Of a DNA stretch of 64,000 nt, positions 48,490-57,507 are shown in pieces; position 1 is the stretch's first letter; the number at the start of each line of letters is the position of its first letter. The notes beneath the pieces are model-generated. The model did no database searches. It saw only the letters and a list, made by a program, of their open reading frames with translations, and was not told where the DNA came from. The position numbers and the translations under genes are program-made. The stretch is from Gammaproteobacteria bacterium (GTDB lineage: Bacteria; Pseudomonadota; Gammaproteobacteria; Pseudomonadales; Azotimanducaceae), in assembly GCA_002690865.1 (NCBI GenBank), contig NZGG01000001.1, positions 1 through 64,000 on the forward strand, read 5' to 3'.

Positions 48490-49262
48490 GAACTTCGCTA
48501 AGTTTTAACCTTAATAAAATTGCACTTATTAGAAATTCTCGTAATACTCAGATTCCAAGTGTGATTGAAGCAGCTCAAACTGCGATAAGTGCTGGCGCTA
48601 ATGGAATAACAGTTCACCCTCGACCAGATATGCGACATATACGCCCTGAAGATGTGTACGAACTTTCTGAACTCTTAGGTAGAGAACAATATCAACATAT
48701 TGAATTAAATATTGAAGGTAATCCTTATGCCGGGCCTCATAGAAATGGGTTTCCAGGCTTCATAGAACTAGTCGGACAAGCCGCGCCTGAGCAATGCACA
48801 CTAGTCCCCGACACAACGACACAGTTAACATCGGACCATGGATGGGATCTAGCTACAAACCATGATAGATTGTTCCCGATAGTCCATCGTTTACAAGAGC
48901 GAAATATACGGGTAAGCCTTTTTATTGACCCAAAAGAAGAACAAGTTGAGATGGCGTCGAAACTTGGTACAGATCGAGTTGAGTTTTTTACCGGTCCCTA
49001 CGCAAGCTACTATGCTACAGCAGAAAGAATAAAAATTCTCAATACTTTCAGTAGGGCTGCAGAGTTTGCAAATTTTCTTACAATTGGCGTTAACGCCGGA
49101 CACGACCTCAATTTGGAAAATCTCGCTGAATTCTGCAAGGCCGTAACACCAATTCACGAAGTTTCTATTGGCCACGCCATCATAGTTGACGCATTATGGC
49201 TAGGTCTCGAAGAAACAATCAAGCGCTACCTAAGAATTTTGGACCACCTAGCACCGGCTTGA
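48486..49262 (+). CDS. pdxJ: Pyridoxine 5'-phosphate synthase, Bacteroidetes-like form
   Basis: A 258-residue PdxJ, a TIM barrel that joins 1-deoxyxylulose-5-phosphate and 3-amino-2-oxopropyl phosphate to make pyridoxine 5'-phosphate. It has the N-terminal NLNKIALIRNSR, GITVHPRPDMRHIR, NAGHDLN and SIGHAIIVDALWLGLE. The sequence resembles the Bacteroidetes form (HPRPD-RHIR, LNIEG-P, LVPDTTTQLTSDHGWD, GTDRVE) more than the E. coli form (HLREDRRHI). Gammaproteobacterial pdxJ is normally beside recO; here it overlaps the SH3-protein gene. Active-site histidines and arginines appear present. Likely lateral acquisition, inferred from motif wording. Confidence 0.88.
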   Translation: MRTSLSFNLNKIALIRNSRNTQIPSVIEAAQTAISAGANGITVHPRPDMRHIRPEDVYELSELLGREQYQHIELNIEGNPYAGPHRNGFPGFIELVGQAAPEQCTLVPDTTTQLTSDHGWDLATNHDRLFPIVHRLQERNIRVSLFIDPKEEQVEMASKLGTDRVEFFTGPYASYYATAERIKILNTFSRAAEFANFLTIGVNAGHDLNLENLAEFCKAVTPIHEVSIGHAIIVDALWLGLEETIKRYLRILDHLAPA

Positions 49263-49304
49263 CCTAACCGGTATCATAGTCTTATTAAACTTCGCTGACG
49301 AATT

Positions 49305-49715
49305 ATGCTTACATTCATAAAAAACATCATTATCTCTGTTTTCCTTGGCTTCACAACATACATTGTTCTAGGTCTTCTACGAAACGACCTTATACAAATT
49401 CCTGCTAACAAATCCGAATACAGTGAAGTTATTGTCATTTGCATCGCGATCTTTATATCTACGTTTTTTGTCTCTAAAACACGCGAAGCATGCTTAGAAG
49501 AAGAAAACGACTACAGGGAGACTGGCACGGTGAAATGGTTTAACGTGAAGAAGGGTTATGGCTTTATAACGCGAGACCAAGGCGATGATATTTTCGTGCA
49601 CTATAAAAACATCGAAGGAAGTGGACGACGATTTATAAGCGAGGGAGAACGTGTCAGCTTCGTCGTTATAGATGGAGATAAGGGACTGCAAGCCGATGAA
49701 GTTATAACCGTATAA
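49305..49715 (+). CDS. Membrane-anchored cold-shock domain protein
   Basis: A 136-residue protein with two hydrophobic segments (about 5-25 and 43-60) followed by a C-terminal cold-shock domain (about 70-135). That domain has GTVKWFNVKKGYGFITRD and DIFVHYKNIEG, the RNP1/RNP2-bearing core of CspA-type single-strand nucleic-acid binders. The membrane anchor would place the RNA-binding domain at the inner face of the cytoplasmic membrane. It lies 42 bases after pdxJ and three bases before an unknown gene. Role unknown; RNA chaperoning near the membrane is inference. Confidence 0.85.
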   Translation: MLTFIKNIIISVFLGFTTYIVLGLLRNDLIQIPANKSEYSEVIVICIAIFISTFFVSKTREACLEEENDYRETGTVKWFNVKKGYGFITRDQGDDIFVHYKNIEGSGRRFISEGERVSFVVIDGDKGLQADEVITV

Positions 49716-49718
49716 TAA

Positions 49719-50141
49719 ATGCGTGAATATTTTTTTATCGCTGATACAAGCCTAGCGAAAGATCTCACTGAAGGAATTCTAGCGGAGGATTTACCATCAA
49801 TGCAATGCAATGGTATTTCCGTGGACGCTCGAGTTCAGCTCTATTCATTACTCACTTCGAGCCGACTAGACGATTCTTATAAAATGGAAATACCGCTACT
49901 CGCCTCTTATGAGACGAATCCAGCATATTATCAGCTCGACGTTAACCTTGTGTCTACAATCTCACAGATTGATGAGAATACTGCAGAACTAATTATGAAA
50001 GATTGGCTAGCGACAAAAGACCTAGAAGAAATCACTTCGGACGACACTGATCCAAACGATTTTTTATTCAGCCTAATCCACTTTTGTCAGATCGCGACTA
50101 ACGAGACAGACCTAGGCATATTTCTTTTATCTGAAACCTAA
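49719..50141 (+). CDS. Unknown acidic protein
   Basis: I do not recognise this 140-residue protein. It is acidic, with no cysteine-rich motif, signal peptide or membrane segment, and is predicted soluble and mostly helical, with a Tyr/Leu-rich middle (RVQLYSLLTSSRLDDSYKMEIPLLASYET) and an acidic DEITSDDTDPNDF-like stretch near 115. It lies three bases after the membrane cold-shock gene and 13 before yciH, so it probably shares their transcript. Homologues may exist in related genomes; no function is proposed. Confidence 0.55.
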   Translation: MREYFFIADTSLAKDLTEGILAEDLPSMQCNGISVDARVQLYSLLTSSRLDDSYKMEIPLLASYETNPAYYQLDVNLVSTISQIDENTAELIMKDWLATKDLEEITSDDTDPNDFLFSLIHFCQIATNETDLGIFLLSET

Positions 50142-50154
50142 GAGAAATAAATAT

Positions 50155-50493
50155 ATGGTTAGAGTTTACTCGACAGAGCACGGTGAACACTGCAAGGAAT
50201 GCAGTCATCCATCAACTCGCTGTATATGCGCCAATCTTAAAAACATTGAGCAAGAAGCAAATGTCTACCTGGAACGCCAAATAAAAGGTCGCAGAGGGAA
50301 ACCTGTGGTAATCATAAGTGGACTTCCGCACGATAGACCTGGGCTAAAGAAAATCGCAAGAAAACTAAAATCGAAATGTGGTGTTGGTGGAGCAGTAGAT
50401 AGAAATACCATAATAATCCAAGGCGATAAAAGAGACCTACTTAAACAACAATTAGAGTCTATGGGTTATAAAGTAAAAATCTCTGGAGGATAA
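50155..50493 (+). CDS. yciH: SUI1/eIF1-like translation factor YciH
   Basis: A 112-residue SUI1-domain protein. A short N-terminal region with four cysteines (CKECSHPSTRCIC, near 17-29) precedes the SUI1 core (about 40-110) with KGRRGKPVVIISGLPHD, KKIARKLKSKCGVGGAV and IIIQGDKRDLL. YciH is the bacterial relative of eIF1; in E. coli it affects start-site selection and inhibits translation under stress. It follows the unknown acidic gene by 13 bases. Its presence is notable given the non-canonical start codons described for this window, but no causal link is shown. Confidence 0.93.
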   Translation: MVRVYSTEHGEHCKECSHPSTRCICANLKNIEQEANVYLERQIKGRRGKPVVIISGLPHDRPGLKKIARKLKSKCGVGGAVDRNTIIIQGDKRDLLKQQLESMGYKVKISGG

Positions 50494-50578
50494 TAATCAT
50501 TCCAAAATGTCGTACAACCCTGCTAATTGCATATATCTATTTGGACAATTTAGGTAGACACCATAGTAACTTAACCGT

Positions 50579-52279
50579 ATGAAAGACTATTTGCTTACTG
50601 AGGCAACCATCAATTGGCAGGGTAAAACAGCATGCTCCGACGATTTTAGTGATACCTATTGGAGCCGCGAAGCAGCAATTGCCGAGAAGACGCACGTTTT
50701 CACTGATCCGATGCAGGTTCGCTGGGAAAAACTTAAACCAGGTAATGTCTTTACCATTGGGGAAATAGGTTTTGGTTTTGGCTTAAACTTTATGCTAACT
50801 GCAGAGAAATGGAAAAAAAATGGTTTTGAAGGATTCCTCAATTATATTGCTTATGAAAATCGTCCAGTCTCGCCTAGTGACATAGCAATACTTGGCAGGT
50901 TAATGCCACAGCTACCAGTTAGTAATTTACTTAAGCACTACCCACTCCCACTCCATGGACACCATATAATTTGGTTTGCATCCAATATTAAACTTATTCT
51001 AATGTTTGATGATGCCCTTAATGCACTGAAAGATACGTCAGCTAAAATAGATGCTTGGTATTTGGATGGTTTTACCCCGAGCAAAAACACCAATATTTGG
51101 AACGAACGTGTTTTTAGCCAAATGTTCCGTCTTTCCAAACCGGGAGCAACAGTAAGCACGTACTCGGCGGCTGGAAAGGTTCGCAGAGGTCTAACTAATT
51201 CCGGTTTTAGGGTAGGGCGCAAGGTTGGCTATGGCAAAAAGCGCGAGATGCTATTTGCTGCAGCACGCGGAGAATGGATTCCCACTAATCATATAGCCTG
51301 TAAAGTGGCTATCGTAGGGAGAGGCATAGCAGGCGCCTATCTTTATGAAGCTTTGCAACGCAGATCAATGGATATAACGATATTCGATGATGGGGAAGCC
51401 ACTTCTTCTATAGTTCCTCAACTAGCTATTTATCCTTCTCTGGCTATAAATAATGAACTCCGGTATCGTTTTTCTCTATCCGCATTCGAGTACGCCACAC
51501 AAGATAATACGTATTATCACCAAACAGGAATTATTTTCTCCCCCAAAAATGAAAAAGAACGCGACAGATGGACTAAGATATCTGCGAAATTTCCGGATGA
51601 TTTTCTATTTTATCGAAACAATCGCGTATGTTTCCCCTCGGCCGGATGGCTAGCATCACGAAAACTACTTGAAGACACACCTGCCACCAATCAACACATA
51701 AAGAAAATTTCATGGACCAGCGAGGGGTGGCTACTTACGCACAAAAACGGGTGCTTCATAGCAGATGCTGTGATACTCGCTAATGGTGCGCAAATATCAC
51801 CAATCTCGATGCCTTCAATTGTCGATGTCATCCCTGGTCTTGTACTTTCAGTTCATCTAAAGAATCCTATCTCACAGGTCACTACCGGGCATAGCTCTAT
51901 ATTTCCGCCATTAAATAACTGTTCCACAGTTTCAGGATTATATGATCGCGATTTAGCAACAGTTACCGAATACCATATCAATGAATTACTTGGAGATATT
52001 GAAATCTCTCACGAGATACTATCAGCAGACATCGGATATCGCTCAACGACTAGAGACCGATTACCACTTTGCGGCGTCGTGCCTAGTTGGTCTGACCCGA
52101 ATGAACCTGATCAAGCTGGCTTATATTTACTCCAAGGTTTAGGATCTCATGGCGCGACGACAGCACGCCTATGCGCAGAATACATCACAACTTTAATCAC
52201 TCAGGAACCCTCTGTTCTAGGAATATCCATGCAGAAAGCTCTAGAACCAAAAAGATTTCTACTCAGAAACTCCAACTAA
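50579..52279 (+). CDS. mnmC: tRNA 5-methylaminomethyl-2-thiouridine biosynthesis bifunctional protein
   Basis: A 566-residue fusion of a SAM methyltransferase domain (about 1-235, GEIGFGFGLNFMLTAEKW and YLDGFTPSKNTNIWNE) and a FAD-dependent oxidoreductase domain (about 240-560, VAIVGRGIAGAYL and GLGSHGATTARLCAEYI). MnmC removes the carboxymethyl group from cmnm5s2U34 and methylates the product in tRNA. It is shorter than the 668-residue E. coli form, mainly in the oxidoreductase half, and the usual GSRG motif reads GSHG. Its TAA abuts the convergent serA stop. Confidence 0.93.
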   Translation: MKDYLLTEATINWQGKTACSDDFSDTYWSREAAIAEKTHVFTDPMQVRWEKLKPGNVFTIGEIGFGFGLNFMLTAEKWKKNGFEGFLNYIAYENRPVSPSDIAILGRLMPQLPVSNLLKHYPLPLHGHHIIWFASNIKLILMFDDALNALKDTSAKIDAWYLDGFTPSKNTNIWNERVFSQMFRLSKPGATVSTYSAAGKVRRGLTNSGFRVGRKVGYGKKREMLFAAARGEWIPTNHIACKVAIVGRGIAGAYLYEALQRRSMDITIFDDGEATSSIVPQLAIYPSLAINNELRYRFSLSAFEYATQDNTYYHQTGIIFSPKNEKERDRWTKISAKFPDDFLFYRNNRVCFPSAGWLASRKLLEDTPATNQHIKKISWTSEGWLLTHKNGCFIADAVILANGAQISPISMPSIVDVIPGLVLSVHLKNPISQVTTGHSSIFPPLNNCSTVSGLYDRDLATVTEYHINELLGDIEISHEILSADIGYRSTTRDRLPLCGVVPSWSDPNEPDQAGLYLLQGLGSHGATTARLCAEYITTLITQEPSVLGISMQKALEPKRFLLRNSN

Positions 52280-53455
52280 TTACTCGTCGAACACACGAAC
52301 ATTAATGATTCCTTGAATATTCTCTATATCTGCCAACAAACCGGTTGTCGGTTTCGTTTCTATATCTATCAAGTTGTAAGCCACGTCATCGAGACTCTTA
52401 TTCAGCATATCTATGACATTAATATTTCTATCGGCCAATATCGACAATACGCTACCAAGAATTCTTGGAACATTTTGATTGACTATCGCGATTCGATAAC
52501 CATCTCCTCTCTCCAACGATAAGTTCGGGAAATTTACAGAATTATTAATATTTCCATTACGGAGAAAATCGAGAATTTGTTCACAAACCATAACGGCACA
52601 GTTTTCTTCAGCCTCTCTGGTGCTTGCTCCTAAATGCGGAGTCGCTATAACACCAGATTTTTCAATTAGATCTGGCGTAGGAAAATCAGAGATATATTGC
52701 CTAATTTTACCGCTATCAAGTGACACACTTATTGCCTGCTGGTCAACAATCTCTTCCCGAGCAAAATTTATGATTACGGCCCCGTGCTTAAATTGTGCTA
52801 GAGAATCACCATTTATCATCCCTCGAGTCGAGTCCAAGACAGGCACATGAAGAGTTACGATATCAGACTTCGAAAACAACGACTGCATATTTTCCATCTT
52901 TTGGACACGCCGCGATATCCTCCAAGCCGCATCAACGGATAAAGCTGGGTCATACCCCAAAACATTCATATCCATCTGAAGGGCCATCTCAGCGACCATG
53001 GAACCAATAGCGCCTAGTCCCAGCACACCAAGCGTTTTCCCCTTGAGTTCTTGCCCGCCATAATTTTTTTTGTTGGCCTCAATGAGCTTATTTAGTTCCA
53101 CTTTATCAGATATCCCCGATAGATTACGTACATAGTCTATACCGCCCACAATATCTCGAGCAGAAATTAACAAAGCCGCCATCACTAGTTCTTTAACGGC
53201 ATTGGCATTGGCGCCTGGTGTATTAAAAACAACAATGCCCTTCTCTGTGTACGCCGAGACAGGGATATTATTTACTCCAGCCCCTGCCCTTCCAACAGCA
53301 CGAAGCTTGGGTGTAACATCGTCTACCGTCAAAATTTGACTGCGCACTAATATAGCATCCGGATCAGTAATGTCTGATCCCACCTTAAAGTCATGATTAG
53401 GAAATCTTTCCAAACCTTTGCTAGAAATATTATTAATGGTTCGGATTTTATGCAC
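52280..53455 (-). CDS. serA: D-3-phosphoglycerate dehydrogenase
   Basis: A 391-residue 2-hydroxyacid dehydrogenase with NAD motif GLGAIGSM, substrate-arginine region NFAREEIVD, catalytic histidine in TPHLGASTREAEENCAVM, and a C-terminal ACT domain (about 320-390). The N-terminus IRTINNIS and the GAGVNNIPV / NTPGANANAVKELV wording match the class found in Firmicutes, Bacteroidetes and some Xanthomonas relatives, not E. coli SerA. The loop before the catalytic His reads ISDFPTPDLIE rather than DVFPxEP. It performs the first step of serine synthesis. The start is GTG at 53455. serC is not nearby. Confidence 0.9.
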   Translation of the reverse strand: MHKIRTINNISSKGLERFPNHDFKVGSDITDPDAILVRSQILTVDDVTPKLRAVGRAGAGVNNIPVSAYTEKGIVVFNTPGANANAVKELVMAALLISARDIVGGIDYVRNLSGISDKVELNKLIEANKKNYGGQELKGKTLGVLGLGAIGSMVAEMALQMDMNVLGYDPALSVDAAWRISRRVQKMENMQSLFSKSDIVTLHVPVLDSTRGMINGDSLAQFKHGAVIINFAREEIVDQQAISVSLDSGKIRQYISDFPTPDLIEKSGVIATPHLGASTREAEENCAVMVCEQILDFLRNGNINNSVNFPNLSLERGDGYRIAIVNQNVPRILGSVLSILADRNINVIDMLNKSLDDVAYNLIDIETKPTTGLLADIENIQGIINVRVFDE

Positions 53456-53610
53456 TTTTAACGTCCCAAGAGGAAAACGGGCATCTTAACACTAGTGACA
53501 TTCTTTACCAGACCTCGTTACCTAAGGGGTAAGATCGTCCGAAAAATATGTCCTCAAAAAGCAAATGGCTCTAATATTATAGAGAGGATGAAGAATATTT
53601 TTAAATGCCA

Positions 53611-54684
53611 TCAGCGCTCCTTTACTATTGCTTTTATCAAACCAGCAATGACACCCACACTATCAATAATTTGAAATCTTTCAATCTGCTGAACTATACT
53701 TTTTCTATTTCGATAAACATCGTCGATGAGTTCAATTAGGTTAACATTATTTACAGCGGACTCTATAAGCACCCTGCTATATCCCTTTTCAGCAAAAGTC
53801 TGAGCGTTCACAAGCTGATCCCCTCGACTTGCCTTAAACGAGAGAGGCACCAAGATATGAGGCTTACGGGTTATCAACAATTCATAAATTGAATTTGCAC
53901 CTGCTCTAGCAACTACAACATTTGCTGCTGCAAGGATATCGCCAAAATCTTCGTGAAGGAATTCTCTTTGAACGTAACCAGATTGATCCAAACTTCTATC
54001 TAGGTTCCCAGGCCCCACGACGTGGACAACATGATACCGGTTCAGCAATTGTTCAATGTTCTGACGAACTATCTTATTGATACTCCGTGCACCTAGACTG
54101 CCCCCAAAAAAAAGGACAATTGGCCTGGCTCCCGAAAAACCGAGCAGCTCGCAACCTCTCTCGCTCTTTCCTTCGAGCAAGCTATCACGAACAGGCGTCC
54201 CAGTTACTACTGCTTTATCACCACTTAAATAGTTTTTCGTCTCTGAAAAATTTAAACAGAGTTTTCTAACGAACGGATAACAAAGTCTATTAGCCAAACC
54301 AGGAGTTACGTCAGACTCATGGCTAATTACCGGAATACGGAGCAGCCAGGCAGCGCCTACTAGTGGGACTGTGACAAATCCACCCTTCGAAAAAAGAATA
54401 TTTGGACGTTCTCTAATAACAATACTTATACTCTGTAAAAAACCCCAGAAAATTCGCACTGGATCGATAAAGTTTGCCCAGGAAAAGTATCTTCGAAGCT
54501 TACCCGAGGCTATTCCCAGATACCGAACACCAATATTACTGATAATTTCTTTCTCAATCCCAGAGAATGAACCAACATAAACCACATTCCAACCAGCCTT
54601 CTGGAAATACTCAATAAGTGCTATGTTCGGAGTTACGTGGCCCGCCGTTCCTCCGCCCGAAAACATTATTTTGAACTTCTTCAT
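53611..54684 (-). CDS. murG: MurG-like UDP-GlcNAc glycosyltransferase, Clostridia-like form
   Basis: A 357-residue GT28 enzyme with the first glycine loop GGGTAGHVTPN, KGGFVTVP, HESDVTPGLANR, second loop GGSLGARSIN, and RAGANSIYELL with SFKASRGDQLVNA. MurG adds GlcNAc to lipid I to form lipid II at the inner membrane. The wording (YVGSFSGIEKEII, SGKLRRYF, TGTPVRDSLL) resembles clostridial MurG rather than the E. coli form. The gene is outside any division cluster, at the 3' end of the DUF2066-perM-hda operon, overlapping hda by 4 bases. It may be a paralogue or the only murG; this cannot be told here. Confidence 0.88.
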   Translation of the reverse strand: MKKFKIMFSGGGTAGHVTPNIALIEYFQKAGWNVVYVGSFSGIEKEIISNIGVRYLGIASGKLRRYFSWANFIDPVRIFWGFLQSISIVIRERPNILFSKGGFVTVPLVGAAWLLRIPVISHESDVTPGLANRLCYPFVRKLCLNFSETKNYLSGDKAVVTGTPVRDSLLEGKSERGCELLGFSGARPIVLFFGGSLGARSINKIVRQNIEQLLNRYHVVHVVGPGNLDRSLDQSGYVQREFLHEDFGDILAAANVVVARAGANSIYELLITRKPHILVPLSFKASRGDQLVNAQTFAEKGYSRVLIESAVNNVNLIELIDDVYRNRKSIVQQIERFQIIDSVGVIAGLIKAIVKER

Positions 54685-55340
54685 AAACCAAGCATTCTTT
54701 TCACTAGAGGAATAGTTGCTTTTCTCTGCTGGTTCAGTGTCTCAAGCTCAATCCGACCTAATACTTCCATAAGAGACCCCATGTTTCTCGGCACCCGATC
54801 AAGTAAAAAATGTCCAACATCATCATCCAAAGTGAAGCCTCGAAATTTAGCTCGCTTTTGCAAAGCTTGTAACTTCTCCTGGTCACTCAACCAATCAGTA
54901 TGCACCGCTACTGCACTACTCAATCTGGAGCGAAGATCATTCAAATCAACAGCTAGCTGATTAGCAGGGACCTTTGCACTTACCACAAGCAACCCTTGCT
55001 TATCGCTAACAGCATTTATCAGATGAAATAATGCAAGTTCCCAATCCGAAGCACCGATCACCGTATCAATATCGTCGACGGCAATGACAGACATAGATTC
55101 GAGACCGTTAAACAACTCCGCCTCATATTCCCATAGGCTTTCTAGGTAAATTGCAGACCTTTTATTGTCATTAGCCTCGTGACAAAGAGCTTGTAATAGA
55201 TGGCTACGCCCACTTTGAGTAGGACCCCAAAGATATGCCAGCGTCTTGATCGTACGGATCTTTGAAGCTGCATGACCAATGTAATTACCAAAAGTTGCAT
55301 CGCTTGTAAGAGGGAATTTGAGGGCTAATTGTCCTGTCAT
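54681..55340 (-). CDS. hda: DnaA inactivator Hda
   Basis: A 219-residue AAA+ protein. N-terminal QLALKFPL provides the beta-clamp-binding motif (QLALKF near residues 4-9). The P-loop is LWGPTQSGRSHLL, with Arg in place of Lys as usual in Hda. VIAVDDIDTVIG is the Walker B segment, and a C-terminal helical lid follows. With the clamp it stimulates ATP hydrolysis on DnaA after initiation. It overlaps perM by 4 bases upstream and murG by 4 bases downstream; perM-hda is conserved in gammaproteobacteria. Confidence 0.93.
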   Translation of the reverse strand: MTGQLALKFPLTSDATFGNYIGHAASKIRTIKTLAYLWGPTQSGRSHLLQALCHEANDNKRSAIYLESLWEYEAELFNGLESMSVIAVDDIDTVIGASDWELALFHLINAVSDKQGLLVVSAKVPANQLAVDLNDLRSRLSSAVAVHTDWLSDQEKLQALQKRAKFRGFTLDDDVGHFLLDRVPRNMGSLMEVLGRIELETLNQQRKATIPLVKRMLGL

Positions 55341-56404
55341 TTATCCTCATTAGATCCATCATAAACCTGGCTACGAAGATAAGTAGCTCTAAAATCTCTT
55401 ATGAAAACCATCATTACCGCGGCAATTGGCAAAGCGAGCAGAACACCAAAAAAACCAAATAACTGTCCCCCAGCGAGTACAGCAAAAATTACTGCAACTG
55501 GATGTAAACCGATACGGTCACCCACTAATAATGGTGTTAAGATCATACCTTCGAGGCCTTGCCCTACAAGAAATACAAGTAACACATAAACAAGTGGCAT
55601 AAGATCCTGGAATTGAAATAAAGCTGCCAATACTGCAGCAAGAATGCCGACTACAAAACCCAAATAAGGGACAATACTCGCTAACCCTGCCACCAAACCA
55701 ATAAGTATGGCTAAATCTAAACCTATAATAGTAAGTCCTAAAGCATAGACACATCCCAGCAAAAACATAATAAGTAGCTGACCCCGTACAAACTGACTAA
55801 GAACATCATCGCATTCTTTCGTTAATGTAACGACTTTTGTTTCCATATGTAGCGGGATCATTTGGCGTATTTTCTCGATAACGTCATCCCAATCACGCAG
55901 AAGATAAAATGCCACCACTGGCACTAGGGTCATACTAATCAATGCGTTGAGCATCGCTATCCCTGAAGCAGTAACCTCTTGTACAAAGTGCCCTACAAAA
56001 CCACCTGCTTGCTGCCAATTATCTAATATAGATTGTTTCAGTCGCTCAAGACTCACATCAAAAGGATCTATATCAAACGTTGATACTAAGTATGGACTTG
56101 CCGACACCTGCAACCAGCTGAAGATCACTGGAATATCACGAACTAAACTTGACACTTCATTTACTAGTATAGGAATCACGACCAAAGCTAAACCAAATAA
56201 TATTAAAAGAAATACAGTGAATACTAACAAAACACCTAAAGTGCGTTTGACCTTATAATCCTCTAAACGATCGACCAGTGGATCTCCCAAATAGGCTAAA
56301 ATAACTCCCACAAGAAATGGAGTCAGGATAGACTTAAGGTGATAGATGGCGATTAGTATGATCACCGTAACTATCGAAACCAAATATTTTTGGAAAGCTG
56401 TCAT
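55337..56404 (-). CDS. perM: AI-2E family permease PerM
   Basis: A 355-residue polytopic inner-membrane protein of the PerM/AI-2E family with about eight hydrophobic segments, including FLVGVILAYLGDPLVDRLE near the start and YLGFVVGILAAVLAALFQF in the second half. Substrate unknown; members have been linked to autoinducer or ion movement. I prefer the ATG at 56404, with GAGG nine bases upstream, over the TTG at 56419. It lies 44 bases after the DUF2066 gene and overlaps hda. The purM gene usually near this operon is absent. Confidence 0.92.
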   Translation of the reverse strand: MTAFQKYLVSIVTVIILIAIYHLKSILTPFLVGVILAYLGDPLVDRLEDYKVKRTLGVLLVFTVFLLILFGLALVVIPILVNEVSSLVRDIPVIFSWLQVSASPYLVSTFDIDPFDVSLERLKQSILDNWQQAGGFVGHFVQEVTASGIAMLNALISMTLVPVVAFYLLRDWDDVIEKIRQMIPLHMETKVVTLTKECDDVLSQFVRGQLLIMFLLGCVYALGLTIIGLDLAILIGLVAGLASIVPYLGFVVGILAAVLAALFQFQDLMPLVYVLLVFLVGQGLEGMILTPLLVGDRIGLHPVAVIFAVLAGGQLFGFFGVLLALPIAAVMMVFIRDFRATYLRSQVYDGSNEDK

Positions 56405-56448
56405 CACTACAATCCTCAAACGATAAAAAACATTAAACCCATAGCAGC

Positions 56449-57507
56449 TTACTGAAGCCAGAGATAATGTAATTGATTTTTATCTCCAAGTGGTTTGATA
56501 AGCACCATCTTCTCATCTAGTTCAATAGTTTCAATCAGTTGGATGCGCTGCCCCTCAATATCCAACCGAAAATCAGCTTGACCGCTTTCAAGGCTGAGAA
56601 GAAAGCTATTAACAACAGGAGTCAAAGACTCGAGGTACAGGCTTAAAGCCGAATAGTCACTAAGCGTATCGACCGAATCGATGCGCATGCGAACCTCTCC
56701 TCGACTAGAATCTAAAGCGTATTGACTTGCAAGATCGTTAGCTAAATGATCAACAACTCTTTGAAGTATTTCCCTGCTACTAAAGGCCACATCATCAAGC
56801 GTATACCAGCGTTCTTCTATTAAGTAGGACCAGCTCGCAACCCAACGTTCTGGGCCCTCCATGTAAAGACGCCCAGAGATTATTGAATCAGGACTATAGC
56901 GCGCTGAAGCAGTTTCTACACGCCCTAGAAAAGCCCCCCATACCTCTGCGGTTGAAATAGCCTCAGCATCCTCTAAATCAAGTAGAGGGAACAATAATGG
57001 GAGTCCTCGCAAGCCAGCCTGATCATTCAGGTACTTATTGAAGTCACCGCTTTCAGATTCTCCAAGAATTCGTCGTCCACGTTTATCGCTAACCGCAATC
57101 CAAACTAGCACACTAGGACGATTACTTCCCCACACGGGAAACGCTGCACTTCTTAGCAGACGGGCTACAGCACTCGGATCAAAATGAAGTCTTAGTCGTC
57201 TCGCTGAAGTTGGAACATCATCAAGGAAGAGTAACTTTTCGGAAGAACTATAACTATACTGCGAGTAGTATGATGAAGGATTACGTAACGCCGCCGCTAT
57301 AACGCTACTAGCCTCAACAGATGAAGTTCCAGAAACTCGAACGAGAACTTGCAATAAACCAGCACGTCCCCCAAGGAGCAACTGTGATTCGCCCTCATCT
57401 GCAACTAGCACCTCCGCGACATAAAGATCATCGAGCGGTAGCGCCATTACCTGAGATAACTGGAGAAAAAGAAAAAATATGAAAACTTGGGAACTTTTCC
57501 TAATAAT
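56449..57507 (-). CDS. DUF2066 exported protein, apparent AUU start
   Basis: Read from ATT at 57507 this gives 352 residues. A signal peptide (basic RKSS, then VFIFFLFLQLSQ, cleavage after VMA) precedes a mature DUF2066 domain starting LPLDDLYVAEV and containing LLQVLVRVSGTSS. The ATG at 57447 is the end of the signal peptide and would leave no export signal. Between the in-frame TAA at 57525 and this point there is no ATG, GTG or TTG. AAGG lies six bases before the ATT (57507); ATT 57504 is a close alternative. The protein is probably periplasmic; function unknown. It is first in the perM-hda-murG operon. Confidence 0.8.
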   Translation of the reverse strand: MIRKSSQVFIFFLFLQLSQVMALPLDDLYVAEVLVADEGESQLLLGGRAGLLQVLVRVSGTSSVEASSVIAAALRNPSSYYSQYSYSSSEKLLFLDDVPTSARRLRLHFDPSAVARLLRSAAFPVWGSNRPSVLVWIAVSDKRGRRILGESESGDFNKYLNDQAGLRGLPLLFPLLDLEDAEAISTAEVWGAFLGRVETASARYSPDSIISGRLYMEGPERWVASWSYLIEERWYTLDDVAFSSREILQRVVDHLANDLASQYALDSSRGEVRMRIDSVDTLSDYSALSLYLESLTPVVNSFLLSLESGQADFRLDIEGQRIQLIETIELDEKMVLIKPLGDKNQLHYLWLQ

